Shown: piece after piece, positions 9,601 to 22,250 of the stretch
Position numbering within the stretch: position 1 is the stretch's first letter
How the letters are laid out: the number at the start of each line of letters is the position of its first letter
Assembly (NCBI RefSeq): GCF_009870125.1
Contig: NC_046681.1
Location: 12,103,001 to 12,167,000 of the forward strand
DNA length: 64,000 bases
From: Drosophila pseudoobscura
Taxonomy: Eukaryota; Arthropoda; Insecta; Diptera; Drosophilidae
Direction: 5' to 3'
Notes under the pieces: model-generated
Databases searched by the model: none
What the model was told of the DNA's origin: nothing
The model's input: the letters and a program-made list of their open reading frames with translations, nothing else
Program-made: the position numbers and the translations under genes

Positions 9601-11930
9601 ACTACAGTACTATAGAAAAAACATATTAGCTACGATTTTTTATGGAATATCACCTTTGAATTAATAAATTTAAAACATTTTATTGTACCAACTCGATTAT
9701 TAGTACGATGTCTTGCAGTATCTGTCTATTAAACGCTTTAACTTTCGAACCAATTTTTGATTGAGTGAAATGGAAACAGGCACCCCCAATAAACTTCCAT
9801 CTGTATGTATATGTATGTGCCACAACAAATTTGTTCAACTTTTATTGCTTTCCAATTTGTTGAAAATCTTTAAATAAAAGAACCAGCAAATCCCCTCACC
9901 AGCACAGCGCACAAGGGTTAAATTCTGTAGCACAATGCCAAAGCCAGAGTCCGTGTTCCAGCAGCCTGGCTGCCCGCCTGCCTGCCCGCCTGCCCGTGTG
10001 TTGAGTAATGTGCATACGTGACTGCAATGTGTACGTGTGTCAGTGTGTTGGTGTGCCCGTGCCCACTGACAAAACGCAGGCAGGTAGGAAATGTGTGGTG
10101 TGGTGTGGTGTGGTGGTGGTGGCCTCACAGTACGTATACGCAGTGTGTACAAACAAAATACATGCCGCAATGTTTATTTTGTAAGCCTCCCGTCGAGGCA
10201 AGCGAGCGAATAAGTGTCTATCCATCTATCTCGCTTTCGCACACTCTTTCTATCTCTTTCCGGACTGGTCGTTCGCTCTCTTTCTAGCCTGTTCTTTCGC
10301 TCTGTCTTACCGTCTCTGTCTGTGTGTTCTGTATAGATCATAAAATGCACATGTTGTATGGCTGTGCGGCTTGTGTTTATTCAACCGCATGAAACAATGT
10401 GGAAAACGCATGCCAGGCATACGATGTTCCTGCTGCCGTTCCTTTCTGTGTGTATGTAAGAGTATCTGTGTGTGTGTGTGTATGCGTTACGCTATGCTAA
10501 ACTTTTTACAAGGATTGCCCCAAGCACCGCGCGAATGGACCGGGGGGGGTGGCTTGGTTAACGCAACAATTTAACAAAAAACCAAAAAAAGATGCAAAAA
10601 AGTACGTTAAAGAAATGGGGAAACAAAAATTCTACAAAAAGAATAACAAAAACAAGAAAAAAAAGCAAAAAAAAAACTTTTGGCGGGTGGGGAGGACAAA
10701 GCTTTTAATACCCTGGCAGATCCATCATTTCTTTCATTCGATTTTTGTACAAAGTTTACAAAGCTATTAGGAAAGACATTAAAGAACTGCTTTTTATGTT
10801 GTTGGTCTTCGAAAGAGTGGGGTTTTTTATGAATCGATATAGTGCGTTCTTATAGCTGACAATTTTAAATGGAAAATGCACAAGAGCTCTCATTTAACTA
10901 AAACTTTTTGATTTGCGAAAATCCACAAAAGTTTTCTTATAAAGAATAGTTTTCTTTGGAATATTTACGATATAATAATAGATTCTATGAGATGTTCTTC
11001 GGTTAATATATATAAGAACATGGAAAACTGTATTTTAAAGAAGAACTTATTTAGTTTGTCGTTTAATCCAATTAAAAACTAGGTGATATTCCGTCTTTTA
11101 TATGATACGTTCTTTAAATTGAAGCTTCTTTATAAAGGTTCAGCGAACTAGTTTAAAAATCGAGGGACTATGACTGCAGTCACTTAAAAATAGAGAATTC
11201 TTCCCTCTCCCCAAAATCATGAAACCCTCCAGAGAGAGAGAGAGAGAGGGTGCACGAATTCTACACATATTTGTGCATTTATGCCCAAGAACCCGGCACT
11301 ACCGCACCGCACACACACCATTCAAAGAGGATGGAAAATGATGAGCTGCAGCTCATCGCCTGGTAATCTTTTGTGGTTCCTCTTTGGACAGGGAAAGCAA
11401 CTTGAACTCTGCTCTGTGCCTGTGCCTGTGCCTCTGCCTCAATGCATGAGTGATTCACCCACCATTTAAGGTTGTGGTTCTTGGTTGGTTCTTGGGTTTC
11501 TGGGTGCAGCGGTTTTCGGTCTTTCGGCCACCCCTTGGAATTGCTGTCAAGACGAATGGGAAAGCCCACCCACCCAGCTTGAGGTCGAATGTGTGCTGAT
11601 TGCAATCTTTTATGACTGGCGGTGGAATTGAGGTAAGTCTTAGCTTGGATTTGAACTCATTTGATTGGAGTGCCTTGGGCACAATTATTTCAGGTACCCG
11701 AATTGTTCTTTTGGGTATAACAAAATAAAGTTCCCAGCCGAAAAACCAATATTAGTTGTGGCTTAAACTAAATCTTCTCAAAGTTTAAAATGATTTCAGC
11801 AGCTCTTGTGGGTTTTGTAGTTGTGCAACTGGCATTCTTGGTCATTTTCGTTTTGTGTGTTTTCTTGTAATCCAATAATAACGCATTCAGCTGCGATATT
11901 CTCTAGAATTTGCGTTGATTGGACAAGCAT
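9601..11930. other. Intergenic DNA with simple repeats
   Basis: No gene is supported. Notable are GTGTGGTGTGG runs at about 10092-10120, CTCTTTC-rich DNA at 10228-10320, A-rich DNA at 10575-10680 (the source of a lysine-rich spurious frame) and an AG repeat at 11231-11248. The region from 10770 to 11170 is AT-rich and featureless. Confidence 0.5.
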
Positions 11931-12300
11931 TTTACTGGACAAAGTCTGATTCACAAACTTCCTTATCAGCATCTCCACAAACTACATTATTGCGTTGACA
12001 TTTCCTTGTGTTTTATTTTGTCTGCTAGTCAGAATCATCACCGTACTGCATTCTGCACTCTCGTAATCAGTTCTTGCGAAAATTCAGCGATAATGTGAGG
12101 CGTTTCAAGCGACGCAACAGGCTGGTTTTTCTTACGAGAAATCTGATTTCGAGAAAAGTATAGAGGGCGATCTCGAACGTAACTGTTCTCAAACTGACAA
12201 AGAGATGATTAATTTCTTGAGCAAGTTCTAGGGCGCCCACGAGTGACATATGTATACCCTCTAATCGGAAGTACTAAGACCATCCAGCCTTTTGGTTAAT
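11931..12300 (+). pseudogene. Secreted-protein family, copy 3, fragment
   Basis: A partial third copy. The upstream block (TCTCGTAATCAGTTCTTG, near 12060-12080) is the promoter-proximal sequence of the family. It is joined directly to mid-exon-2 coding sequence near 12130, so the TATA box, signal peptide, intron and first part of exon 2 are gone. The remnant reads DFEKSIEGDLERN, SQTDKEMINFLSKF, then stop codons. It matches FEKCMEQDI and FLNKFKCAYKR of the intact copy. No expression of a full protein is possible. Confidence 0.7.
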
Positions 12301-13126
12301 TCATGATACGTACTATGTCTTTTTGTTAGAGTCTAAAGACGATGTGACTCACACTGATTTTTATTGGGGCAGTGCTGCTGTTAATAGTATTAAATATTCT
12401 GCTGGGCCTTAGGTTAGGGATACCTTCAATATCCATTTGAATCGAAAGGGAGGAGAGACCAATAGATCTAATAATAACAAAGGTTCCATAAACGGAAAGA
12501 ACTTATGATAGAGCATAAGGAATAATATATCCTTCTATTGTGTAAAAAAAAGATTTGTGTCGTCGTCGCTCATATCAGAGAGGTATATATGTAGATATAA
12601 ATTTCCCTGGTTAAAAAATATAAACAAATTATTAAAAAATCGTTAATCCCGAAATTCTGTCTTTAATATATGGTATAAATTATGTTGTGAGTGAAACTTC
12701 AAACACATAAGGTCAACTATCTTTAAGAAGATCTATGAGAGATCTATGTATATTAATCTCTATAGAGATAACTACCGTCACTTGCCTGAGTAAATTTATG
12801 GCGTCTCTGTGCAGTTTGCATGAAATTTGCAAGACTATAATAATATATTTCAACCAAATATCCAGCTGGAAAGTTCTGTATAATTTCCGATGACTGGGAA
12901 CACAGTTTGCAAGAAGAAGGCTGATGAAGGCTGCTTCGCCTACAGCGTCATTCCAGCATCTCCATTAAGTGCGTTATTCCGATGATGTTTCCTCGTGCTT
13001 CCTCTTGTCTGTTCATAAGAACTGATCTCTGAATCAATCCCATACTTAGCTACATTCTCGTAATCGGTTCTTGGTAGCCTTTCTTGGGAAAATTTTGCGA
13101 TTACGTCAAGGCACGCACCGATCTAC

Positions 13127-13135
13127 TATAAAAAG
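13127..13135 (+). promoter_or_regulatory. TATA box of secreted-protein gene 4
   Basis: TATAAAAAG lies 58 bp before the start codon at 13185, followed by CGCAGCA. The block is conserved in the paralogue at 5935 and broken in the decayed copy at about 9182. Confidence 0.7.
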
Positions 13136-13184
13136 CGCAGCAAATCTTCAGGGAAGTATAGTTTGCTGTTAAACACTGAACAAG

Positions 13185-13840
13185 ATGCATTGTTCGCTGA
13201 TCTTTGCTGTGACTTTAGCTGTGCTGGTGAGTAGGAAGACATCCCCAACATAATGGGATCCTAATTAAAACTCTTCGGTTTCCAGGGCTTTGCCAGTGCC
13301 ACTCTAACGACAAAAGACAAGGAAATGATGTGTGGACACCTGAAGATTATTGAGACGCAACGGCACGTGATGCTTGAGTACCTATCGGGAGAGGCAGCAG
13401 CTCTTGGAAGGGCTGCCATTAAAATCCTGCCAAAAAATTCAAATTTCGAGAAGTGTATGGAACAAGATATCTTGTTTTCACAACTCACTCAAACAGACGA
13501 ATCGTCCATTGCCTTTTTGAACAAGTTCAAGTGTGCCTACAAGCGACAAATACTCTGTAATTGGAATTACCAAGACCAGCCCGAGTTCCGAGAAATGTAC
13601 AACAAATGGAAGTCCGATAGTAACGAAATAATTAAACAATTCGATAGGGAGCTGGTCAAAACAAATCAAGATCTGCTAGAGAGAAGGTCGTGGTCAACGC
13701 TATCTAATCGGAATGAGTTTATAAACTCAGTCAATTACTACTTGAGGCGGTATATAAAGAATACTCACAATTTGTTTAATCATTTTCTTAATTCTTCCAA
13801 ATCCAAGTACGAGTGCACGTATAAGATACGTTATCTTTAA
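13185..13840 (+). CDS. Secreted protein, local tandem family, copy 4
   Basis: Intact paralogue of the gene at 5993, function unknown. Two exons, 13185-13226 and 13286-13840, give 198 residues. Exon 1 encodes most of the signal peptide (MHCSLIFAVTLAVL), and exon 2 opens GFASATLTTKDKEMMCGHLK. A 59-nt GT-AG intron in phase 0 separates them. The mature part carries LGRAAIKILPKNSNFEK, FLNKFKCAYKRQILCNWNYQ, MYNKWKSDSNEIIKQFDREL and a basic, aromatic C-terminus ending in SKYECTYKIRYL. It is predicted mostly helical with a few cysteines and no second membrane span. The start at 13185 is chosen because it gives the signal peptide shared with copies 1 and 2; the ATG at 13325 lies inside the conserved domain. 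Confidence 0.8.
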
Positions 13841-16800
13841 GCCTATTTTGAAAAAACATTTTACAAAATATACAATTATTTTTAAATACATATATTTATA
13901 TTATATAAATAAACATCATTTTTTGTGCTTCTGTAACTATTACTGGATTTATTAGAATTTCTTATTCTTTTCTATCTATGTATGACGAACTTTTAAAACA
14001 TAAATCTGACATTAGTTGCCGTTACAAGGGGCCGACTTGATTACTCACATTTTTCGACCCAGGGGACAAGGTCTCCTCCACAATTGCAGTGGCAACGCTG
14101 CGCCTTCTACGCGCTTCCTCAGTCTCTCTCTCTCTCCCTCACACACGGTCTTCCTCGTGCAGTGTGCGGGCTCTGGCAGAGAGGAGCGAGATTAAACGGC
14201 TGCGATTGTTGTGAAAATAGAAAAAAGTTGTGTGCGATGTACACAATGAATTGAGTTATATGAATGCGAGTGTGTGTGTTGTCTTTTGTAGTTTTAGTTT
14301 TCCGCATTCAATTGTATGAGTTAACGAAATGCAACGAAATAGACTTAAACTTTTGAGTTAGCTGAATTTTCGCCTGCGCCCTCTTCTTGTTCTTCTTTTC
14401 CTTTCAGACAGCAAAGGCAACCGCAATTGCTGACACTCTTGCCAAATCAGCTATCTGACTATTTTTAATTTTTTAAACATTAGCCGGAAATCAGAATATT
14501 TAAGGTATATATTTAGCTATGTTTTGTCTAAAACAGTGAGAAAAACTTGCTCCAAAAAACAAGCTTTTTTATAAGTTTACCACAAAAACTGATATTTTTC
14601 TTCTGATTGATTCTCACTGTAAATTCAAAATATTGAATTAGTTTTAATTCAGCAAAAATTAAAAGCTTATCTTCCTCTAAGGAAGTTGAGGCTTGAGGTA
14701 GGTTTAAAAACCAACTTTCTTTTCACTGTCATGTACATATATAACAATAATAAATCCAACGAGGACTTTCCATCCTTTAAATTCTCTGAGCTTCTTGCTG
14801 TTCCTTATTCCAACTCCTTCTTGAAGTATTCCGACCACATTAAATTCTGTACAAATTGTACATATGTACATCTCCAGAGCTCTTAAGCGTTCAAGTATGG
14901 GGGGAAAATCCCTTTTTAGAAATTTCTTGAGCTTGTTTCACTACAGACTTTACTTGTTTACCGCTTAAAGCTAGCTTTAAAAGTACTTTTAAAAACGTTC
15001 AGAAGCCAAAAATTGGCTCAAAAATGTAAGCCAATAAAATCCTCACTTGTGTTATGGGAGAATAATTCTGCTCTTTCTATACGATTTTCGGAGCTATATT
15101 TTTTTTTAATTTATCTAAAGCTATGCTTTGTCTTTTTTTATACAATTATTTTTTCTGCTTTTGAAACGGTATTTTCATACGTTTTTGGATGTATTTTTTG
15201 TACGTTTTCATTTGATGGTTTTCTCCCAACCTTTTTGACATTTTTGTGCACTTTTTCTAACATTTTTTTCTGCCTTTTTCCATCATTTTTGGAATACGTT
15301 AAGGGAAAACGCTTGGACATTTATTTAATTCGTTTTTGAATGGTTTTCAGTTTGCATTTTCGGGTATTCTTTGTGTTTGATGTATGGCATTTTTAATCTA
15401 TAAATTTATTTGGGAATTTTCTGAGACCGTTTAACGATTATTTCCTGAAATCGACATTTTGTATTTTTCAATAAATTTTTGACCGACCATTTTTGGTCTC
15501 CATGCGAACTATTTTTCGTCTGTTCGGTTGGAAAAGTTGTGGTAGTTTCAGTGTGCATTTTTGTATAACATAATTCACTTAATATCCGTTTGTGGAACAT
15601 TATTTTGCCATTATTTCTGCAAATATTTGTACGTCTTTTTGTAGTCTTTTATAAATGATTGTGTCCGTTGTGCAGACCGATTGCCTTTGATCCCCTTCTC
15701 GTAAACTAAATTGTGTTTGCTGCCAATTAACTTCCGGGGCAAACTTCAAAACAAGTGAATTTGCATTACATTTTCATGAGTAAATATTTGAGTAATTGAT
15801 TTCCCTTGATGGTCGTGCCACACTCCACACAATGTGGCGCTTTTCATTGGGCCAAAAACTGGACTTTCTGGCCAATGCAAATACAAGGTTTATTTCTGGC
15901 CACCACAGAATCCTTCGACTTTAGAGTTTTGTGGTCGACGACGACGACAAAGACGACACAATTGTGCAATGATTTATTCATTGGCAATTAAGTTGAAAAC
16001 TAATTGGCTGTGCCGGATATCGCCGGATATCGATTCGAAAATAATTTTATAATCCCAGAGAGTGAGAGAGAGGAAGATACAGAGAGAGCCTTGATAAGGC
16101 TCATCAAACATGCATATGCCTCACGAAGGAGGTGGCAGGTGGTGGGGAAAGGGGGAAACGGGGGAAACGGTAACAAAACTACAAGTTGCTATGGCTCAAG
16201 CTCAAGGCGTGGCGTTTGGGCATTAAGTGTTGTTTCTGTTGTTGCATTTCCTGTGTGTGTGTGTGTGGCACACGACAAGCCAACAAAAGGTCAACTCGAC
16301 AAGTGAGTTAAATGACAAGGACCTTACCTTGGCGGCGGCGGGGTATGCCTCCTCCTCCACGGCCTGTGCGTGTTTGCATGTTTGACTCGCTCTCTGTGCT
16401 ACGACCCCAAAAAAAAAAAAAGGAACTAAACTTTGGCTTTGAATGTGGCATGCAATGCCAGGCAAGGCAAGGCCCATAATGGCCTTTCGCTTTCAAAACA
16501 AAACCCCGCAACTCTCCACGCAACAACAACAACAACAGCAACAACAACAACAGCAACAATGTGGTGTATGTGCCCTTGGCCAATTGCGAGTGAATTTTGA
16601 TGTTTTGACTGGCCATTCCTAAGGCCATTTGACAACTCTATAAAACCGGTGTCCTTAAAACCTCTAACCTCACTACCTCCACCTCCTCCCCCTCCACGCT
16701 GTCTCTTTCTTTTGCTCCCTCTGTGTGTGTGTGTGTGTGTGTGTCTGTCTCTGTCTCTCTCTAATAACAATAATTGCCCGAAGAGTTTCGCGACTTTCAT

Positions 16801-17599
16801 CTAAACTAAAAGCGAAACTTCAACAGAAACGAAACGACTTGGCAACTGGAATATGTCGATGGCGATGGTCGCAAGCTTTCGGCCAAGGCAAAAGCTCAAC
16901 CACGGGACTCTGGAAAGCTTTCGTCCTGGCGAACCGAATCCGTAAATGTCAGTCATGGAGTTCCAGTCGTCGGATACATGTGGAACACAACGAACACAAC
17001 TGGAGAAATTCGCGTCTCATCCCCCAAATACAATGCGAAAAAGTTTCTACAAAAAATAGACAAAAAACTCCAATGCAAAAAAAAAACAGATACGATACCA
17101 AAGGATATAAAACGAAAAATATTTAATTGAGTTTTAAAGGAATTAACGTGTGTGCATCGTGTGGGCATCGCGAGGCGTGTGAAATTGTGTGATGGGTGAA
17201 AAAAAGCATCTCCTGTGAATCGAATAAATTATTAATTCAGTTCGGTTCGAAAAACGAAAAAAAAACGCAATAAATTGATAAGAAAGATTTGAGCCCAGAA
17301 ATATTATAGTACAAAATATAGAAAAATATAAAAACAAGGATATATAGCCTGTAATCAGGATTCAAACCAAAAGTTGATAATAATTAAGCTTGACAAAAAA
17401 GAGAAGAAAAAAAAAAGGAAAAAGCTCACGCCCCTCCCGAGTGTGTCCCTGTATTTTTCTTTACCTTTTTCTTTTTACTTTTTCCTTTTTTTTTGATTTT
17501 ACGGTGAAAGTGCAACAACCAGAAGAGATAAGAAGAGAGAGAGATAAGAGAGCAAGAGGCAGAGCTGGAATACTCATCAGTTGGGGATTACGGAATTGG
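13841..17599. other. Intergenic or far-upstream GABA-B-R1 DNA
   Basis: No coding gene is supported. It includes CTCTCTC and CACACA sequence at 14120-14150, T-rich DNA at 15090-15300, GGGGAAACG-type repeats near 16145-16170, CAACAA/CAGCAA repeats at 16521-16558 and a TG tract at 16722-16744. The G-poor, A-rich stretch 17030-17340 could be transcribed leader sequence of GABA-B-R1, but nothing in the sequence fixes a start site. Confidence 0.4.
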
Positions 17600-18062
17600 T
17601 TTCATTAAAATGGATTTAAGCCAATGCCGATGCGCTGGGTTGCATTTGTGCATGGGATTATCGATTGTAATGCGCAGTCATCAAATTATGTTTGAACAGC
17701 ACGACCGCCAGGCCAGGAGCAACAATAGCAACAGCAACAGCAGCAGCAACAACAGCAACAACATCAACAACAACAGCAGCAGCAACAACAGCTACGTGCA
17801 ACAACAACTACAACAACAATAGCTTTATCACCATTGAATACCCCCATTGCGCCTCCAATCAGAGAGAAAGAGAGATTGCGTCTTATGAAACAATTGAGGC
17901 ACCGGCCGAGGCAGCCAAAGCAGCAGACAAAGACAAGGACAAAAACGAAGCGAAAGACGAAGAAGAAGAAGCAACAGCAACAAAAGGAGCAACAGCAACA
18001 ATAGCAAACAGCAACAGCAGCAACCCAAAATCGCATCAAATTTTTAAACGGCAATACGCAAA
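17600..18062 (+). other. Probable non-coding leader exon of GABA-B-R1
   Basis: The first coding exon of GABA-B-R1 begins only 3 nt before its ATG (acceptor TTACAG ending at 22247), so a leader exon must lie upstream. The strongest donor I see is GTAAGT at 18063, after a CAA/CAG-rich stretch (17716-17820 and 17970-18030). That stretch contains short upstream open frames (for example from 17610 and 17692) that resemble no protein. The left boundary is not defined; 17600 is a guess. Another leader exon elsewhere is possible. Confidence 0.3.
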
Positions 18063-21000
18063 GTAAGTGAAGTGTAAATGAAAGGAGAGAAAAAACGGGA
18101 ATGGGAATGGGACTGAGGGATGCGGGAATTGGCATGGGCATGGGCATGGGATCGGCATTGTGTACGAATGCGAGTGTATGTGTGTGTGTGTGTGTAAAAC
18201 GGAGACAAAGTTAGAGGCAGAAGTACACCGCAAAAAAAATTACACCTCTAAACTATCCAGAAATCTATGTTTTTTAGAGCAATTCATATCTAAAATATCG
18301 TATAATCTTTCACACACTCAAGAGACTGCTAGGCAAAGGATTTATTTAAAAATCTGTAATTAGGAATATATATACCTTTAGATCCCTTTAGATCATTCCA
18401 TATCAAAGGAAATTTATAGTTATGATTGGAATACTTTTAAATGGGATTTTTCTGCTTTTTCGTTACCACAAGGTCCACGTTTTGTTCTTAGATACATATA
18501 TTCTTATGTTCATTAGATTTAGGGCTGAAAACTTCAGGAACATTTGGCATAGGTTTCCTTAAACACCAATTATAATAACTACAGAGCATGTATGGATCAT
18601 AGAGGCTATTATATATACATTTGTCATACTTTAAACATCGTAATATTGGAAATATTCCCACCGCATAATCATAGAAATTCTCACAGCATTCCCTTTTTCT
18701 CTCAGCGTAAGAGTATAGGAGTAAGTTCCAGAACGGAAGAGAGACGGAGACAGAGATAGAGAGAGAGAAAACAGGTTGAATGCAGGAGAGCGTTTGAGTA
18801 CAGGTGTGAATGCGAATGCAGGAAGATGGGGATTACAGGACAGCAGCAGTCAATGCAGGGACAGAAGAGGGAGAGGGAGAGGGTGTGCAGGGTAAGTTCC
18901 TTCTCGTGCGAGTGAAATTGAAGGAGCGAGAGCAGGTGAAGAGCCACTGAAGTGAAGTGGAAGGCATTTGTCGTCGCTATTTTTTGCAAAAGTCTCGGTG
19001 TAATTAATACGTATGTGTGTGTGTGTGTTTGTGACACGCGTGTTTTTCAGTGTGCGTGTGTGTGTGCGTGTGTGTGTGCGTGTGTGTGGGTAAACTAGGT
19101 CACTAGGAAGTTAGTCCCCTGTTAGGCCCCCCATCAGCCACTCCATCCCTCCTTTCAACTCACCTTCAAAAGGTGTCAACTCGCAAAATCTCCAACCACA
19201 CCCCAAAACCCAACCCCCACCCCCCACCAGGCAGCATGATTAACGGTTCAGTGCGATTAACTGGCAAACAATTTTCGAGTGTTGGCAGGGGATGGGGGGG
19301 ATGCTGATGCTTAAGCGTGTCTGTTCCTGTCTGCGCCTCTCTGTGTGTGCGTGCGTGCGTGTGTGTCGTGCTTTTGTGTCGTGCTTGTGTGTGCCGTGCG
19401 CGAAATTATGTTGCCTACTTTCGAGGGCATTCATTCAATAACCGCCGACAATCATATGCAAACGTACCCTGGTTTAGTATCTGTGTGAATGAGTGCGTGC
19501 ATGAAGGTATGCGTGTTACCAACAACAACAACATATCATATTTTTTGTACAGGGGGAAAAAGTATGCTTTTTTGCAGGAGTTTGGAGCACTGCCGAAGGC
19601 GCAGAAAAAAAGCTATCAGCCAGGGCGAAGAAGAAGAGATATTGAAAAGGGAAGAGAGACGTGCTGTCGAAAGGGGGAGAAGAAGTGTGGGGGATGGGAC
19701 TCCTATAAAAAAAAAACCAAAGTAAAACACATAAAACTCAGGCGCCGAAGCGCAAAATGCCCTTTGCCCAGAAAAGAACAGCCAAAAATAAATAGAAACT
19801 GCTTATTTATTTATTTGTTTCGACAAATCTCAATTGAAACAAAGCTTAAAAGCTTTCAAATCAAAACTCAAATAGAAACCACACCACACCACACACACAC
19901 ACACAGCACACCAAAATAGACACACAGATACAAACATACAGAGACAGAAAGACAGACAGAGAGACAAATAAAAACCACAGAAAAAGGGAATGATACAACA
20001 AAAAGAAAACGAGAGACAATTACTATTAAATCCAAGTTCAATTTGGTCAGCACACAATTGAATTTTACAGATTTGATTTGGCTTCCATTGCCGATTCGCC
20101 GGATAAACTATTCCGTATAGTATGTATGGATGTGCATAAGTTCGAGGATTAGCCTGCGGGGATTTTCGGTTTGGACTCTGATCCGACCCGCTTTAGCAGC
20201 AGCCACTTTAGTGCCTAATGAGATTTTGCTAATTAAAACTAAAATGAATTTAAACGCGAGAGGATTTGCAATTCCGGTAGTCGTATTGATGGAAATTGAA
20301 TTAAGTCGCTTTATTGCATTGGATTATTGGATTACGTGCCAAATGTGATGGATAGAGAGAGAGAGAGAGAGAGAAGGAGAGCTGATGCTTTGGCACTCCA
20401 GTTTTTCGATTAAGAAAAACCCTGACCTGAGAAAACCGGGAGAAAAACTAATGCAAAATCAATAAAGAAAAATTCCTCTAAAAATTCCATTTCAATTTCA
20501 AAAGAAATCTTTGGGCAAGAATTTTCCTCAGAACATACTCCTAACATAAATCCAAAAAATTGTCAGGCCAACAAATTATGTGGAAACGATATAAGAATAT
20601 CAAATCAAAGTAAAAGGTGCAGTACAGTCCCCTATTTCAAAGAAATATGCAAGAAAATAAATACTCCAAATGTTTTTCCATCTTGCCCAAAGAAATATAA
20701 AGACTTTTCATCTCATCCCCAGTTCCTAGAAGCTGCCACATTTTGCTTTCGAACAAAAAGGTAGAACACAAAACCTTTATCAAAAGAAATTCAAGATTCA
20801 ATCCTTTTAAAAGAATTCGAAAGCCATTTTTCTTGTTTGTTATTTCTTAGAAACTCCTTGGCAAAGAAAAACATGGGGAATAGAAAATGGGGTTGGGTTT
20901 CCCTCCATCTCAAATGAATGAGCAGGCAATGCACAAATGAAAGTCCCTGGCGTAATCCAGCTTAAGGAATAACAACCAAAAATGTTTCCCAAAAAGTATG

Positions 21001-22247
21001 ATTAGAACTAAAATGAAACGAAAAAAAGTAAAACTTTCTGATGAAGAAAAAACAATTCATTTAGAAGTGAATTAGATTATGGAGAAGCTGCTTAGAAATA
21101 TAAAGCTGCTGAAAGGATTTCAGATATGGAGATGTTCCTCCTTCTCTTTGGAATCTTTGAAGCAAATATTCTTTTAAATTAAACATCAAAGAGGTTTCAT
21201 AATAAATATTTTGGTGCTAGAAAAATCCAGGTATTCTGTGCATAACCTAAATGGATTCTTTTCATAGCTAAATTTTCGAAAATATAAGGTTTTCAAGACA
21301 CACTGAAATCTATTAATGTTTGGGGTGTTCACAAGAACTTTTTCGAAAATGATGTGTATAGCTATTACCAAGGATATATGCACTACATATGTATAGTGTA
21401 TGTTCCTCAAAGATTTATGAGTACTAAAGCTCTAACAATCAATCGAAATGAATGAATCTCAATCAATGTAAAGACTTTGATTGCTCAAAGAATAGATTGA
21501 AAGTAAGTGTAGTGACGTTTAAAGGGTATCTTTAACTTTATTAAGGAACTCAAAAGTGTCACTTAAATTCCTTAGATACGGCTAAAGTGCAGACAACGAT
21601 TAAAGACCCAAGGTTAAGGTTTAAGTTATACAGGGATTTCTGCAAACTAAATCAAAATATAAACTCCCGAAATCCACTCCCGTCTAAATCAATTTCTAAA
21701 ATGAAACAATTTTCCATAAATATATGTGTCATATCTTGGAGACCCGCAAGTCCAGTCCCATCTATGCACAAATTAACATATTATCTGGAGCCCACATCTG
21801 GCAGTAAATCACAGACAAGCCCAAACCCGGCCCGGTATCCCGGTATGCCCCAAAATCTGAAGGACACCACACAGCAAAGTGTATAAATTGCTTACGTTTG
21901 CCCATGTAGTCATAAAAATTGCTTTGGCACATAAAACGAAGCTTGACGCTCGCTTTGGTTTTGTCTTGGGTTCTGGTTTTCCGTTTTTGGTTTTATTTTG
22001 TCTCTCGTTTTGGTTTTCATCGCTTTTTGGGCTTGGTCCTAGCTGTGGCCCGGGGCCCGTGGGCTATGGACTGTGGGGTGTTGTCCTTCTTATATTTCCT
22101 ATTCGGTCTATTTGTATTTGTATTCGGCCCGATTTGTACGAGTATTTTGCTGGGTTCTCGCTATGGCAAATTCGGTAATCACATTTGAAGCGTTTTATTT
22201 GTTTTGTCTCATTCCGGTTTTGACTGTTTCCTCTGTTTCCATTACAG
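18063..22247 (+). other. Probable first intron of GABA-B-R1
   Basis: Non-coding DNA with TG/GT tracts at about 19013-19090 and 19340-19400, a GA/AG repeat at 20353-20374, and A-rich DNA at 20400-21100. A GGCCCG-rich spot lies near 22045. Open frames here, such as 19317-19919, are made of repeat sequence. Intron status depends on the leader-exon model and is inference. Confidence 0.35.
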
Positions 22248-22250
22248 GAT

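Noticed and set aside
10549-10770. Lysine-rich 73-codon frame
   Set aside because: Reading of an A-rich tract (10575-10680); composition is an artefact of base content.
16308-16800. Overlapping minus-strand frames with poly-Leu, poly-Val and His-Thr runs
   Set aside because: They translate microsatellites (CAACAA, TGTGTG) and have no protein-like texture.
17692-18066. 124-codon frame rich in Ala/Thr/Asn and Glu/Lys
   Set aside because: Made of CAA/CAG and GAA repeats and crosses a strong splice donor at 18063; better explained as a leader exon.
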